A stretch of 6,010 bases of DNA from NCBI GenBank assembly GCA_003151375.1, contig PLXI01000199.1, positions 3,383 to 9,392 of the forward strand, written 5' to 3'. Of this stretch, positions 1 through 6,010 are shown piece by piece. Position numbers and translations under genes: made by a program. This stretch comes from Hyphomicrobiales bacterium (GTDB lineage: Bacteria > Pseudomonadota > Alphaproteobacteria > Rhizobiales > Aestuariivirgaceae). Positions within the stretch are counted from its first letter, which is position 1. Every line of letters begins with the position of its first letter. The notes under the pieces are model-generated. The model was not told the origin of the DNA, did no database searches, and saw only the letters and a program-made list of their open reading frames with translations.

Positions 1-863
1 CACCTATGCTGAATGAGAATGGCAAACTGATTGGTGATTTCACCATTGCCAAGGCAAAACACGACCTGTTCTATATGTGGGGGTCAAGCCAAGCACAGAA
101 ATATCACATGCGCTGGTTTGAAAAACATCTGCCGGATGATGGCAGCGTGCGCGTTCAGCGCTTTGATATGGGCATGGTTGGCCTTTCAGTCTGCGGCCCA
201 AAATCGCGCGATGTGCTGCAGGCATTGACTGATACAGCTGTTTCAGGTGCGGCTTTCAAATTCATGGATCACCGCGCCATGGATGTTGGCAATTGCCCCG
301 CACTCGTCAACCGCATGACCTATACTGGCGATCTTGGCTTTGAAATCTGGGTCAAGCCAGAATACCAACGCAGGCTTTATGATGCAATTATCAAGGCTGG
401 CAAGAAACATAAGATTGTCAACTTTGGCATGCGCGCATTGCTGTCCATGCGGTTGGAAAAGAACTTTCCAACGTGGTACCGCGAGTTGCGCCCGATTTAT
501 GGGCCATTTGAAGCCGGGCTGGACCGTTTCGTTGATCTCACCAAGAATGATTTCATTGGCCTAAAAGCAGCGCGCGCGGAAAAGGAAAGCGGTGGCAAAC
601 TGCGCCGTGTGTCCATGGTGGTGCAAGCAGGCGATGCCGATGTGCTCGGGGACGAACCCATCTGGCATAAGGGCAAAGTTGTGGGCTGGGTAACATCTGG
701 CGGGTTTGGACATCATGTCGGCAAGAGCATTGCCCAAGGTTACATCCCCAAGGAACTGGTGGGCGAGGCTGAATTCGAGATCGAACTCATTGGCAAAATG
801 CGCAAGGCACGCATCAATCACGAACCATTGTTTGACCCGAAGGGAGAAAGAATGCGCGGGTAA
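1..863 (+). CDS. GcvT-family dimethylglycine/sarcosine dehydrogenase-like enzyme, C-terminal part (5' truncated)
   Basis: This is the folate-domain half of a two-part enzyme. In this family an N-terminal FAD domain oxidises an N-methyl amine (dimethylglycine, sarcosine or similar) and the C-terminal GcvT-like domain normally takes the one-carbon unit onto tetrahydrofolate. The frame is open to the left edge. The codon before the ATG at 6 is Pro, giving the family motif PMLN, so that ATG is internal and several hundred N-terminal residues are missing (full-length relatives are roughly 800 residues). Counting from that Met, visible family features are LIGDFT (8-13), YHMRWFE (33-39), a GLSVCGP-type stretch near 58-64, YTGDLGFEIWV near 106-116, an FGMRAL/RLEKNF stretch near 140-155, and FEAGLDRFV. 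The GCV_T_C barrel has DEPIWHKGKVVGWVTSGG, and the end is EPLFDPKGERMRG. The aspartate that precedes LRW in mitochondrial homologues is His34 here. Family assignment is firm; the substrate is not. Confidence 0.88.
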   Translation, partial: PMLNENGKLIGDFTIAKAKHDLFYMWGSSQAQKYHMRWFEKHLPDDGSVRVQRFDMGMVGLSVCGPKSRDVLQALTDTAVSGAAFKFMDHRAMDVGNCPALVNRMTYTGDLGFEIWVKPEYQRRLYDAIIKAGKKHKIVNFGMRALLSMRLEKNFPTWYRELRPIYGPFEAGLDRFVDLTKNDFIGLKAARAEKESGGKLRRVSMVVQAGDADVLGDEPIWHKGKVVGWVTSGGFGHHVGKSIAQGYIPKELVGEAEFEIELIGKMRKARINHEPLFDPKGERMRG

Positions 864-887
864 CCGCCGTGTCACTTTTATTTCATC

Positions 888-947
888 GCCAGCAAACGCG
901 CTTGACAGTTGCCTGTGTTGGATGTGTGCTGGCTTTAGTTTTCCAAC
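888..947 (+). repeat. two overlapping short inverted repeats around the TTGACA box
   Basis: GCCAGCA (888-894) and TGCTGGC (927-933) form a perfect 7-bp inverted repeat that encloses the TTGACA box. GTTGGA (917-922) and TCCAAC (942-947) form a 6-bp inverted repeat that interlocks with it. They could be operator half-sites or alternative leader structures. Repeats this short arise by chance in a gap of this size, so the call is tentative. The rest of the 864-996 gap shows nothing else I can support. Confidence 0.25.
902..930 (+). promoter_or_regulatory. possible sigma-70-type promoter for the importer operon
   Basis: A perfect TTGACA lies at 902-907, in the 133-base gap before the binding-protein gene. 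A 17-base spacer leads to TGTGCT at 925-930, which matches TATAAT at only three of six positions. Alphaproteobacterial promoters often keep the -35 better than the -10, so the site is plausible. The weak -10 means it could also be chance. It would start transcription about 60 bases before the ATG at 997. Confidence 0.3.
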
Positions 948-985
948 TTGCGCCACCGAAGCGAATTAAATTTAGTTTCACCCAT

Positions 986-992
986 GGGAGGG
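986..992 (+). promoter_or_regulatory. strong ribosome binding site of the binding-protein gene
   Basis: GGGAGGG lies four bases before the ATG at 997. It is the clearest Shine-Dalgarno in the window and fixes this start. It also fits the high expression expected of a periplasmic binding protein. Confidence 0.8.
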
Positions 993-996
993 ATAT

Positions 997-2667
997 ATGA
1001 GCGACACAGAACACAAACTGATTGGAACGCTGAAGCAACAGCTGGCAGAGAAGACGATCGGACGGCGTGACTTTTTGCGCTTCGCAACTTTGCTGGGTCT
1101 CGGCGCACCAGCTGCCTATGAATTTGCCAACCGCATTGACGGCGGTATTGCTCCGGCTGCTTACGCCGATGATCTGCCAAAAGGCGGCATCATCAGAATT
1201 GCCCAACGCGTACCAAAGCTTGACAATCCACACACCTTCTCATGGATTTATGACAGCAACTGCGTGCGCCAAGTGTGTGGTTATCTCACGCGCACCGGCG
1301 CTGACAATATCACACGACCCGATCTGGCCAGCAGTTGGGAAGTCTCAGACGATCTCAAAACGTGGACATTCCACATGAATCCGAAAGCCACCTGGCATAA
1401 AGGTGGTGCCTTTACAGCCGAACATGCCGCTTGGAACATCAAGCATTGCCTCGATCCAGCAGTAGGCTCTTCAGTTATCGGCCTGATGAAGGGCTATATG
1501 CTGAAAGATGTTGATACTGGTAAATTAGACGACAAGGGCGCCAAGGTGATGACCACGGAATTGTGGGATGCCAATGCCATTGAAGTGAAAGACCCAAGCA
1601 CTTTGGTGTTGCACCTGCAGGAGCCACAAGTGGCGGTGCCAGAACACTTCTTCCACTATCCATTCTTGATGCTTGATCCTGCTGAAAATGGTGTCTTTGC
1701 CATGGGCTCAAACGGCACTGGCTCGTTTGAAATGACGGTGTTGGAAGTGGGCCGCAAATGCGAGTTTAAACGCATCGCGGATCGGCCTGGCCAAGTTGAT
1801 GAATTGCATTTCGTTGACTTGGGTGACAATCCATCTGCGGTTGCTGCTGCCTTGGCTTCAAAGCAAGTTGACGGCATCTTTCAGGGCAATATCGAGCAGT
1901 ATGATATCTATAAGGGTATGGCCCACACCGATATTCATTCGATTGTTACGGCCCAAACCGCTGTGGCGCGCATGCGCTCTGACTCAAAGCCTTTCGATAA
2001 TCCCGCAGTGCGCAAAGCTGTGCGCCTTGCAACCGATTGTGAGAAGACATTGCAAATCGCTCACAAGGGGGTCGGCAGCGCAGCTGAGCATCACCATGTG
2101 GCACCCGTACATCCAGATTACTTCAAACTGCCACCCATGCCGCGCGATGTTGAAGGCGCCAAGAAGCTTCTTGCCGATGCTGGCTTCAAGGATGGAATTG
2201 ATATTGAGATCAACTGCAAGCCTGACCCATCATGGGAACAGGCTGCTGTTGAGGCAATGGCCGAACAGTGGAAAGAGGCGGGCATCCGCGCCAAGATCAA
2301 TGTTCTACCTTCCAACAAGTTCTGGGAGGTTTGGGAAACGGTTCCATTTGGTTTCACTGAATGGACGCATCGCCCACTCGGCTTCATGGTTCTGGCCTTG
2401 GCCTACCGCACAGGTGTTCCTTGGAATGAAAGTGCTTATTCAAATAAAGAGTTTGATGATCTGCTCACCAAGGCTGAAGGCACAGTTGATGTGAAAGCGC
2501 GCTCAGAAATTCTGGGCAAGCTGGAAAAAATCATGCAGGAAGATGGCCCCATTGCCCAGCCGCTGTGGCGCTCGGTCTTTGCTGCTTATGACAAGCGGGT
2601 GAAGGGCTTCAACATTCATCCCACGCTTTATATCTTTGGCGAGGACCTCGCCATTGAGAAAGCTTAA
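997..2667 (+). CDS. Tat-exported ABC transporter substrate-binding protein, family 5 (SBP_bac_5)
   Basis: This is the periplasmic solute receptor of the importer encoded downstream, of the DppA/OppA/NikA superfamily (cluster C). At 556 residues it has the usual length. The N-terminus is a long twin-arginine signal: a 22-residue polar n-region, RRDFLR at 23-28, a hydrophobic stretch, and a likely cleavage after AYA at residue 57. Family landmarks follow: RPDLASSWEVSDD from about 107, TWTFHM around W123, and FTAEHAAWNI from F139, the usual FTAEDV-type motif. The C-terminal lobe has the DGPIAQPLW segment typical of the family. Six cysteines are present (89, 94, 151, 255, 348, 407), rather many for this family. 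The start is set by the GGGAGGG site just upstream. The ligand cannot be read from sequence: family members bind peptides, opines, nickel chelates, glutathione and sugars. The upstream demethylase-like gene hints at an N-methylated ligand, which is inference. Confidence 0.92.
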   Translation: MSDTEHKLIGTLKQQLAEKTIGRRDFLRFATLLGLGAPAAYEFANRIDGGIAPAAYADDLPKGGIIRIAQRVPKLDNPHTFSWIYDSNCVRQVCGYLTRTGADNITRPDLASSWEVSDDLKTWTFHMNPKATWHKGGAFTAEHAAWNIKHCLDPAVGSSVIGLMKGYMLKDVDTGKLDDKGAKVMTTELWDANAIEVKDPSTLVLHLQEPQVAVPEHFFHYPFLMLDPAENGVFAMGSNGTGSFEMTVLEVGRKCEFKRIADRPGQVDELHFVDLGDNPSAVAAALASKQVDGIFQGNIEQYDIYKGMAHTDIHSIVTAQTAVARMRSDSKPFDNPAVRKAVRLATDCEKTLQIAHKGVGSAAEHHHVAPVHPDYFKLPPMPRDVEGAKKLLADAGFKDGIDIEINCKPDPSWEQAAVEAMAEQWKEAGIRAKINVLPSNKFWEVWETVPFGFTEWTHRPLGFMVLALAYRTGVPWNESAYSNKEFDDLLTKAEGTVDVKARSEILGKLEKIMQEDGPIAQPLWRSVFAAYDKRVKGFNIHPTLYIFGEDLAIEKA

Positions 2668-2681
2668 TACTGATGACCCTG

Positions 2682-2712
2682 TGGTCTGCGCCGATGATAT
2701 TTGCGCAGACCA
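2682..2712 (+). promoter_or_regulatory. intercistronic stem-loop between binding-protein and permease genes
   Basis: TGGTCTGCGC (2682-2691) and GCGCAGACCA (2703-2712) are perfect reverse complements. They form a 10-bp stem with an 11-base loop (2692-2702), starting 15 bases after the binding-protein stop. Only three T's follow (2713-2715), so it is a poor intrinsic terminator. It more likely works as a partial terminator or as a 3' barrier that protects the binding-protein mRNA. Such structures are known between receptor and permease genes, for example malE-malF, where the receptor is needed in excess. Confidence 0.7.
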
Positions 2713-2747
2713 TTTCACACCGATCAGAAATGTTGCGTAATTGGCAT

Positions 2748-2752
2748 CGGAA
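2748..2752 (+). promoter_or_regulatory. weak ribosome binding site of the first permease gene
   Basis: CGGAA lies six bases before the ATG at 2759. It is a much poorer Shine-Dalgarno than the one for the binding-protein gene. An in-frame TAA at 2753-2755 rules out any start further upstream, so the ATG at 2759 is the first possible start. The weak site fits lower expression of the permease than of the receptor. Confidence 0.45.
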
Positions 2753-2758
2753 TAAAAC

Positions 2759-3691
2759 ATGTTAGCCATCGCTGCGCGTCGGCTTGTCTCCATGCTTCTC
2801 ATCATGTTTGTGATTTCGGTGCTGCTTTTTCTATTCTTTGAGGGCGACAAGCTAAACCTTGCCGCACGCGTGCTTGGGCCATATTCACCCATGACGGGCC
2901 GCCTCGCTTGGTTAGAACACAATGGCTATAACCGCCCACTTATTACCCGGTATCTCGCCTGGATATATGGTTTTATGAGGGGTGATTGGAATCAGTCTGC
3001 GCAATTTGATGCGCCAGTATTCGATTTTCTGCTGCCGCGGTTAAAGAATACAGCAATTCTCGGTGCCTGCGTTTTTGTACTCACTGTTGCCATTTCTCTG
3101 GTGCTTGGCGTTTTCTCGGGCATAGCCGAAGCGAGCAAGCGCGACCGCGCCATAACGGTCATTTCAGTTTTGACGACCTCAGTTCCTGAATTTGCTTCTG
3201 CCACATTCCTGGTGGCAATTTTTGTTTATTGGCTTGATTGGCTGCCCGGCTCATCGTCATTTAACAATGGCTTTTCATGGCGCGAGATGATCTTGCCCGT
3301 TGCAACCTTGGTGATTTATAATTTCGGCTATTACACACGCATGACCAGAGCCTCGATGGCAGAAGTCATGAACTCGCAATATATCCGCACTGCCGTGCTC
3401 AAAGGCCTGCCCTACCACCAAGTGATCATCCGCCATGCGCTGCGTAACGCCTTGATTGCACCCTTCACCGTGATGATTTTGCAGCTGAATTATCTGTTGT
3501 CTGGCGTTGTCGTCACTGAAGTGTTCTTTGCCTATGATGGCTATGGCAAGGCGCTTTATGATGCCGCCATGTTTGGCGATGTCTACCTGATTTTGGCAGG
3601 CGCAATGATCGCCGTTGTGGTGGCAGTCGTTTCGCAATTCATTTCTGATGTCGGTTACACCCAACTCAATCCACGGATCAGGTTTTCATAA
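2759..3691 (+). CDS. ABC importer permease, DppB-like
   Basis: This is the first inner-membrane subunit of the importer, of the DppB/OppB/GsiC type, 310 residues as usual. The N-terminus is an RR-bearing hydrophobic helix (about residues 8-28) followed by a large periplasmic loop with the RGDWNQS segment, corresponding to the family's GDLG-like motif. The BPD_transp_1 core starts near residue 97, with helices around 98-122, 133-159, 177-195, 233-257 and 277-300. The coupling loop that contacts the ATPase is at about 208-231, with RTAVLKG at 210-216 in the place of the EAA---G motif, followed by HALRNAL. The protein ends in LNPRIRFS, like the LDPRIR-type ends of relatives. Its TAA stop overlaps the ATG of the next permease by one base (TAATG), which suggests translational coupling and equal production of the two subunits. 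Confidence 0.93.
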   Translation: MLAIAARRLVSMLLIMFVISVLLFLFFEGDKLNLAARVLGPYSPMTGRLAWLEHNGYNRPLITRYLAWIYGFMRGDWNQSAQFDAPVFDFLLPRLKNTAILGACVFVLTVAISLVLGVFSGIAEASKRDRAITVISVLTTSVPEFASATFLVAIFVYWLDWLPGSSSFNNGFSWREMILPVATLVIYNFGYYTRMTRASMAEVMNSQYIRTAVLKGLPYHQVIIRHALRNALIAPFTVMILQLNYLLSGVVVTEVFFAYDGYGKALYDAAMFGDVYLILAGAMIAVVVAVVSQFISDVGYTQLNPRIRFS

Positions 3692-4602
3692 TGGCGCGAT
3701 TGAAAAAGTTCATCGCTGCTGTTGGCCTATTACGCGAAAGCCCTGTGGGCATGATTGGTGTGGGGCTGGTTTTGTTTTGGGTGGTGATTGCTTTAATTGT
3801 GGGCGTTCTGCCATTGCGTGATCCGCTGGCGCAATCGGGCGGCGACCTATTAAAGCCTGCGCTCACGCTGGCCAAAGATGGCGGGCACTATTGGCTGGGC
3901 ACAGATGACAGAGGCCGCGATATTCTTTCACGGTTGTTCTTTGGTTCACGGCTGGTGCTGTTCTGGTCGAGCCTCGCCACTGTAATTGCTTACAGCGTTG
4001 GCATGTTAATGGGGGTAACGGCAGGTTATCGTGGCGGCTGGTGGGATGAAGCTATTTCATTCATCGGCAATGTTTTCCTCGCCTTTCCACAAATGGTTCT
4101 TTTTATCGTGATCCTATCGCAGCTGGGATCAGACTCACCTGCGGGCCACTGGCTTGCCAAAATGGGTTTCAGCGCCACTTGGGTCAAGGGCACCACCATA
4201 GTGCTGGCCGTTATGTTTGCCACTGCCCCACAGGTGGCGCGCATCGTTCGCGGCTTGGTGCTCGATCTTAAAACCCGTGATTATGTGGCTGCTGCAGAAG
4301 TACGCGGCGAAGGAGCACTTTACATTATGCTGGTTGAGTTGTTGCCCAATGCCCGGGGACCACTGATTGTGGATGCTTGCCTGCGCCTCGGTTATGTAAC
4401 CATCGCCATTGCTGCACTTGGCTTCCTCGGCCTTGGTCTGCCGCCGCCAGACCCGGACTGGGGCAAGATGATCGCCGACGTGCGCGGCTTTGGTGCGCTG
4501 GCCGCCAATGCCATGATCTGGCCAGCACTGGCGATATCTTCTCTCGTGCTCGGCCTCAATCTCATGGCGGATGGTCTGCGCGAAATTGCGTTGAGGGATT
4601 GA
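3691..4602 (+). CDS. ABC importer permease, DppC-like
   Basis: This is the second inner-membrane subunit, of the DppC/OppC/GsiD type, 303 residues. It has an OppC_N helix (about 20-41) preceded by RESPVG. The diagnostic LGTDDRGRDILSRL motif starts at residue 69, and the AGYRGGWWDE segment follows at about 111-120. Helices lie near 88-112, 122-146, 168-187, 229-250 and 270-293. The EAA coupling loop is DYVAAAEVRGEGA, with A200 to G206 as the EAA---G equivalent, followed by LLPNARGPLIVD. GLGLPPPDPDWG and the end motif NLMADGLRE are typical of the family. The start is the ATG in the TAATG overlap, with CAGG at 3679-3682 as a modest ribosome binding site inside the upstream gene. It would pair with the DppB-like subunit to form the channel. 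The stretch around 147-166 (SDSPAGHWLAKMG) appears longer than in many relatives. Confidence 0.93.
   Translation: MARLKKFIAAVGLLRESPVGMIGVGLVLFWVVIALIVGVLPLRDPLAQSGGDLLKPALTLAKDGGHYWLGTDDRGRDILSRLFFGSRLVLFWSSLATVIAYSVGMLMGVTAGYRGGWWDEAISFIGNVFLAFPQMVLFIVILSQLGSDSPAGHWLAKMGFSATWVKGTTIVLAVMFATAPQVARIVRGLVLDLKTRDYVAAAEVRGEGALYIMLVELLPNARGPLIVDACLRLGYVTIAIAALGFLGLGLPPPDPDWGKMIADVRGFGALAANAMIWPALAISSLVLGLNLMADGLREIALRD
4593..4597 (+). promoter_or_regulatory. ribosome binding site of the fused ATPase gene
   Basis: GAGGG lies inside the last codons of the DppC-like gene, seven bases before the ATG at 4605. It supports this start and coupled translation. Confidence 0.6.
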
Positions 4603-4604
4603 CC

Positions 4605-6010
4605 ATGACCCAGCCCGTGCTCGAGTGCAAAAATATTTCGATCTCTTATTATACCCGTGCTGGCGAGGTTCCCGCCGTCTATGATTTCAACTTAACAGTG
4701 AACGCCGGTGAGGCAGTTGGCATTGTGGGTGAATCTGGCTGCGGGAAATCCACTGTCGCTCTCGCCATCATGCAATATCTGGGGCGCAATGGCGCTGTAA
4801 CATCAGGCGAGATTATCTTCCTTGGCCGTGACATGCGCAAAATGTCGGAACAGGAATTGCGCCAGATTCGCGGATCGCAAATTGCCATGGTTTACCAAGA
4901 GCCGATGGCCTCCCTCAATCCGTCCATGCGCATTCGTGATCAATTGATCGAAGTGCCCATGGTGCATGAGGGCCTTGATGCCAAGGCAGCAGAATTGCGC
5001 GCCATTGAATTGCTGGACGCTGTGCGCTTGCCAGACCCACAACGCATTTTGAATTCATATCCACATCAACTTTCCGGCGGGCAACAACAGCGTGTGGTGA
5101 TCGCCATGGCGTTGCTGTCAAAGCCCAAACTTCTACTGTTGGATGAACCGACAACGGCATTGGACGTGACTGTTGAGGCGGGTGTTGTCGAACTCATCCG
5201 CGATCTGGCCAAAAAAACTGGCACGGCGATGATTTACATTTCACATAATCTTGGCCTGATCCTTGAAACGTGTGACCGTATTTGTGTGATGTATTCCGGC
5301 CAAGCGGTTGAAGTTGGCAACGTCGCTCAAGTCTTCGACCACATGCGCCATCCATATACCCGTGGCCTGCTGCAAACCTTGCCGCTGCCAACGGCTGACC
5401 GCTTTGCCAGGCCATTGGTGCCCATACGCGGCCAACTGCCCTTGCCGCGTGAAAGGCCTACTGGCTGCACATTTGGCCCGCGCTGTGACTATTTCAAAGC
5501 CGGTGTGTGTGATCTCCCACAAGTGATGCAAAGTGTTGCACGCGAAAGCACACATGAAGTGCGCTGTGCCCGCGCCTCAGAAATAAAATGGAAAGTGCCG
5601 GATAAATTGGGCTCTACTCAAAAGCCACCTAAAATTGGCCCAGTTGTTTTGCAGGTAAAAAACCTGCGGAAATACTACGCGCTGAAAAGCGGCTGGGGCA
5701 AACCGGCGCGCGTGGTGAAAGCCAATGAAAAGATTGATTTCGAGGCGCGTGAATCTGAAACGCTGGCCATCGTGGGTGAATCGGGCTGTGGTAAATCCAC
5801 CGTGGCGCGGGTGTTGATGGGGCTTGATACGGCAACCAGCGGTGAAGTTTTCATCAATGGCAACGAGATCGGCCAGTTGCCAGTTAAAAAGCGTCCGCCT
5901 GGCCTCATTTCCAATCTGCAGTTGGTGTTCCAAAACCCGTTTGAGACACTGAACCCCAGCCACAGCGTGGGCTCACAAATTGGCCGCACGCTCAAAAAAT
6001 TTGGTGTTGC
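4605..6010 (+). CDS. fused two-domain ABC importer ATPase (DppD-DppF type), 3' truncated by window edge
   Basis: This is the cytoplasmic engine of the importer, with both ATPase domains in one chain as in GsiA or YejF. Translating from the ATG two bases after the upstream stop gives 468 codons with no stop before the right edge. Domain 1 is complete: Walker A GESGCGKS at 42-49, Q-loop Gln98 in YQEPMASLNP, signature LSGGQQQR at 156-163, Walker B LLLLDEP with D180/E181, and H-loop His214 in ISHN. A C-terminal oligo_HPY region follows, with four cysteines (288, 294, 302, 321; CX5CX7CX18C). This matches the cluster seen in DppD/OppD-type subunits, which has been reported to hold an iron-sulfur centre in some of them. 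Domain 2 begins near 342, with Walker A GESGCGKS at 391-398 and Q-loop Gln443 in FQNPFETLNP. Its signature, Walker B and H-loop lie beyond the edge. Relatives are usually 550-650 residues, so roughly 100-180 remain. Confidence 0.92.
   Translation, partial: MTQPVLECKNISISYYTRAGEVPAVYDFNLTVNAGEAVGIVGESGCGKSTVALAIMQYLGRNGAVTSGEIIFLGRDMRKMSEQELRQIRGSQIAMVYQEPMASLNPSMRIRDQLIEVPMVHEGLDAKAAELRAIELLDAVRLPDPQRILNSYPHQLSGGQQQRVVIAMALLSKPKLLLLDEPTTALDVTVEAGVVELIRDLAKKTGTAMIYISHNLGLILETCDRICVMYSGQAVEVGNVAQVFDHMRHPYTRGLLQTLPLPTADRFARPLVPIRGQLPLPRERPTGCTFGPRCDYFKAGVCDLPQVMQSVARESTHEVRCARASEIKWKVPDKLGSTQKPPKIGPVVLQVKNLRKYYALKSGWGKPARVVKANEKIDFEARESETLAIVGESGCGKSTVARVLMGLDTATSGEVFINGNEIGQLPVKKRPPGLISNLQLVFQNPFETLNPSHSVGSQIGRTLKKFGV
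4725..4751 (+). repeat. nucleotide repeat from the duplicated Walker A region, copy 1
   Basis: This segment of domain 1 encodes the stretch IVGESGCGKSTVA (residues 40-52, codons from 4722). The same residues recur in domain 2 around 5769-5807, with most bases also identical. It reflects homologous ATPase domains in one chain rather than a mobile repeat. Confidence 0.6.
5772..5798 (+). repeat. nucleotide repeat from the duplicated Walker A region, copy 2
   Basis: This is the domain 2 counterpart of the segment at 4725-4751, with the same residues and mostly silent differences. It is about 1047 bases downstream in the same frame. Recombination between the two would delete one domain equivalent in frame, although the identity is short. 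Confidence 0.6.

Noticed and set aside
6..8. ATG at position 6 as the true start of the first gene
   Set aside because: The upstream codon is in frame and completes the internal PMLN motif, and the product would lack the start of the GcvT domain and the whole FAD domain.
856..867. GCGG-GTAA-CCGC mini hairpin over the stop codon of the first gene, as a terminator
   Set aside because: The stem is only four pairs and no T-run follows directly.
883..1233. Antisense open frame of 116 codons across the gap and the start of the binding-protein gene
   Set aside because: It lies opposite a well-supported gene, has no recognisable domain, and its protein is low in family-like features; it is a shadow of the coding frame.
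1796..2494. Open frame of 232 codons on the + strand within the binding-protein gene
   Set aside because: It is in another frame of a gene with clear family motifs throughout, and its translation has no recognisable motif.
2503..2922. Antisense open frame of 139 codons spanning the gap before the first permease
   Set aside because: It covers the ends of two real genes and the stem-loop, with no recognisable motif in its translation.
4572..4581. Exact copy of the left arm of the intercistronic stem (TGGTCTGCGC) inside the DppC-like gene
   Set aside because: It encodes the conserved DGLR end motif of the permease family; a single 10-base match in 6 kb is explained by coding constraint and chance.
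5577..5963. Antisense open frame of 128 codons in the ATPase gene
   Set aside because: The sense strand encodes continuous ATPase domain 2 with Walker A and Q-loop here; the antisense product resembles nothing.

Overview
This window looks like a chromosomal segment of an alphaproteobacterium. The evidence is the dimethylglycine-dehydrogenase-like enzyme, the Tat-type signal on a peptide-family binding protein, the moderate G+C content and the tight operon packing. The genus cannot be read from the sequence. All five genes are on the + strand. I see no tRNA, rRNA, insertion sequence, CRISPR array or prophage gene.

Layout. Positions 1-863 hold the C-terminal part of a GcvT-fold enzyme of the dimethylglycine/sarcosine dehydrogenase type, cut by the left edge. 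A 133-base gap (864-996) carries a possible promoter and two short inverted repeats. Then comes an ABC importer of the peptide/opine/nickel type: a Tat-exported binding protein (997-2667), a 91-base gap with a strong 10-bp stem-loop (2668-2758), two permeases that overlap by one base (2759-3691 and 3691-4602), and, two bases later, a fused two-domain ATPase (4605 to beyond 6010). The ATPase has no stop codon in the window, but its frame is open and full of motifs for the whole 1406 bases.

How the genes work together. The binding protein would capture a solute in the periplasm, the DppB/DppC-like permeases form the channel, and the fused ATPase supplies both nucleotide-binding domains. The enzyme upstream belongs to a family that oxidatively demethylates N-methyl amines such as dimethylglycine or sarcosine. 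The simplest hypothesis is that the importer brings in an N-methylated compound or its precursor. That is inference from adjacency only.

The system is mostly of a known kind. The points worth a second look are the probable loss of the folate-domain aspartate in the enzyme, the stem-loop between the binding protein and permease genes with a loop that can pair with the permease ribosome-binding region, the linkage of enzyme to importer, and the ATPase fusion with its cysteine cluster. I found nothing I would call a new system.
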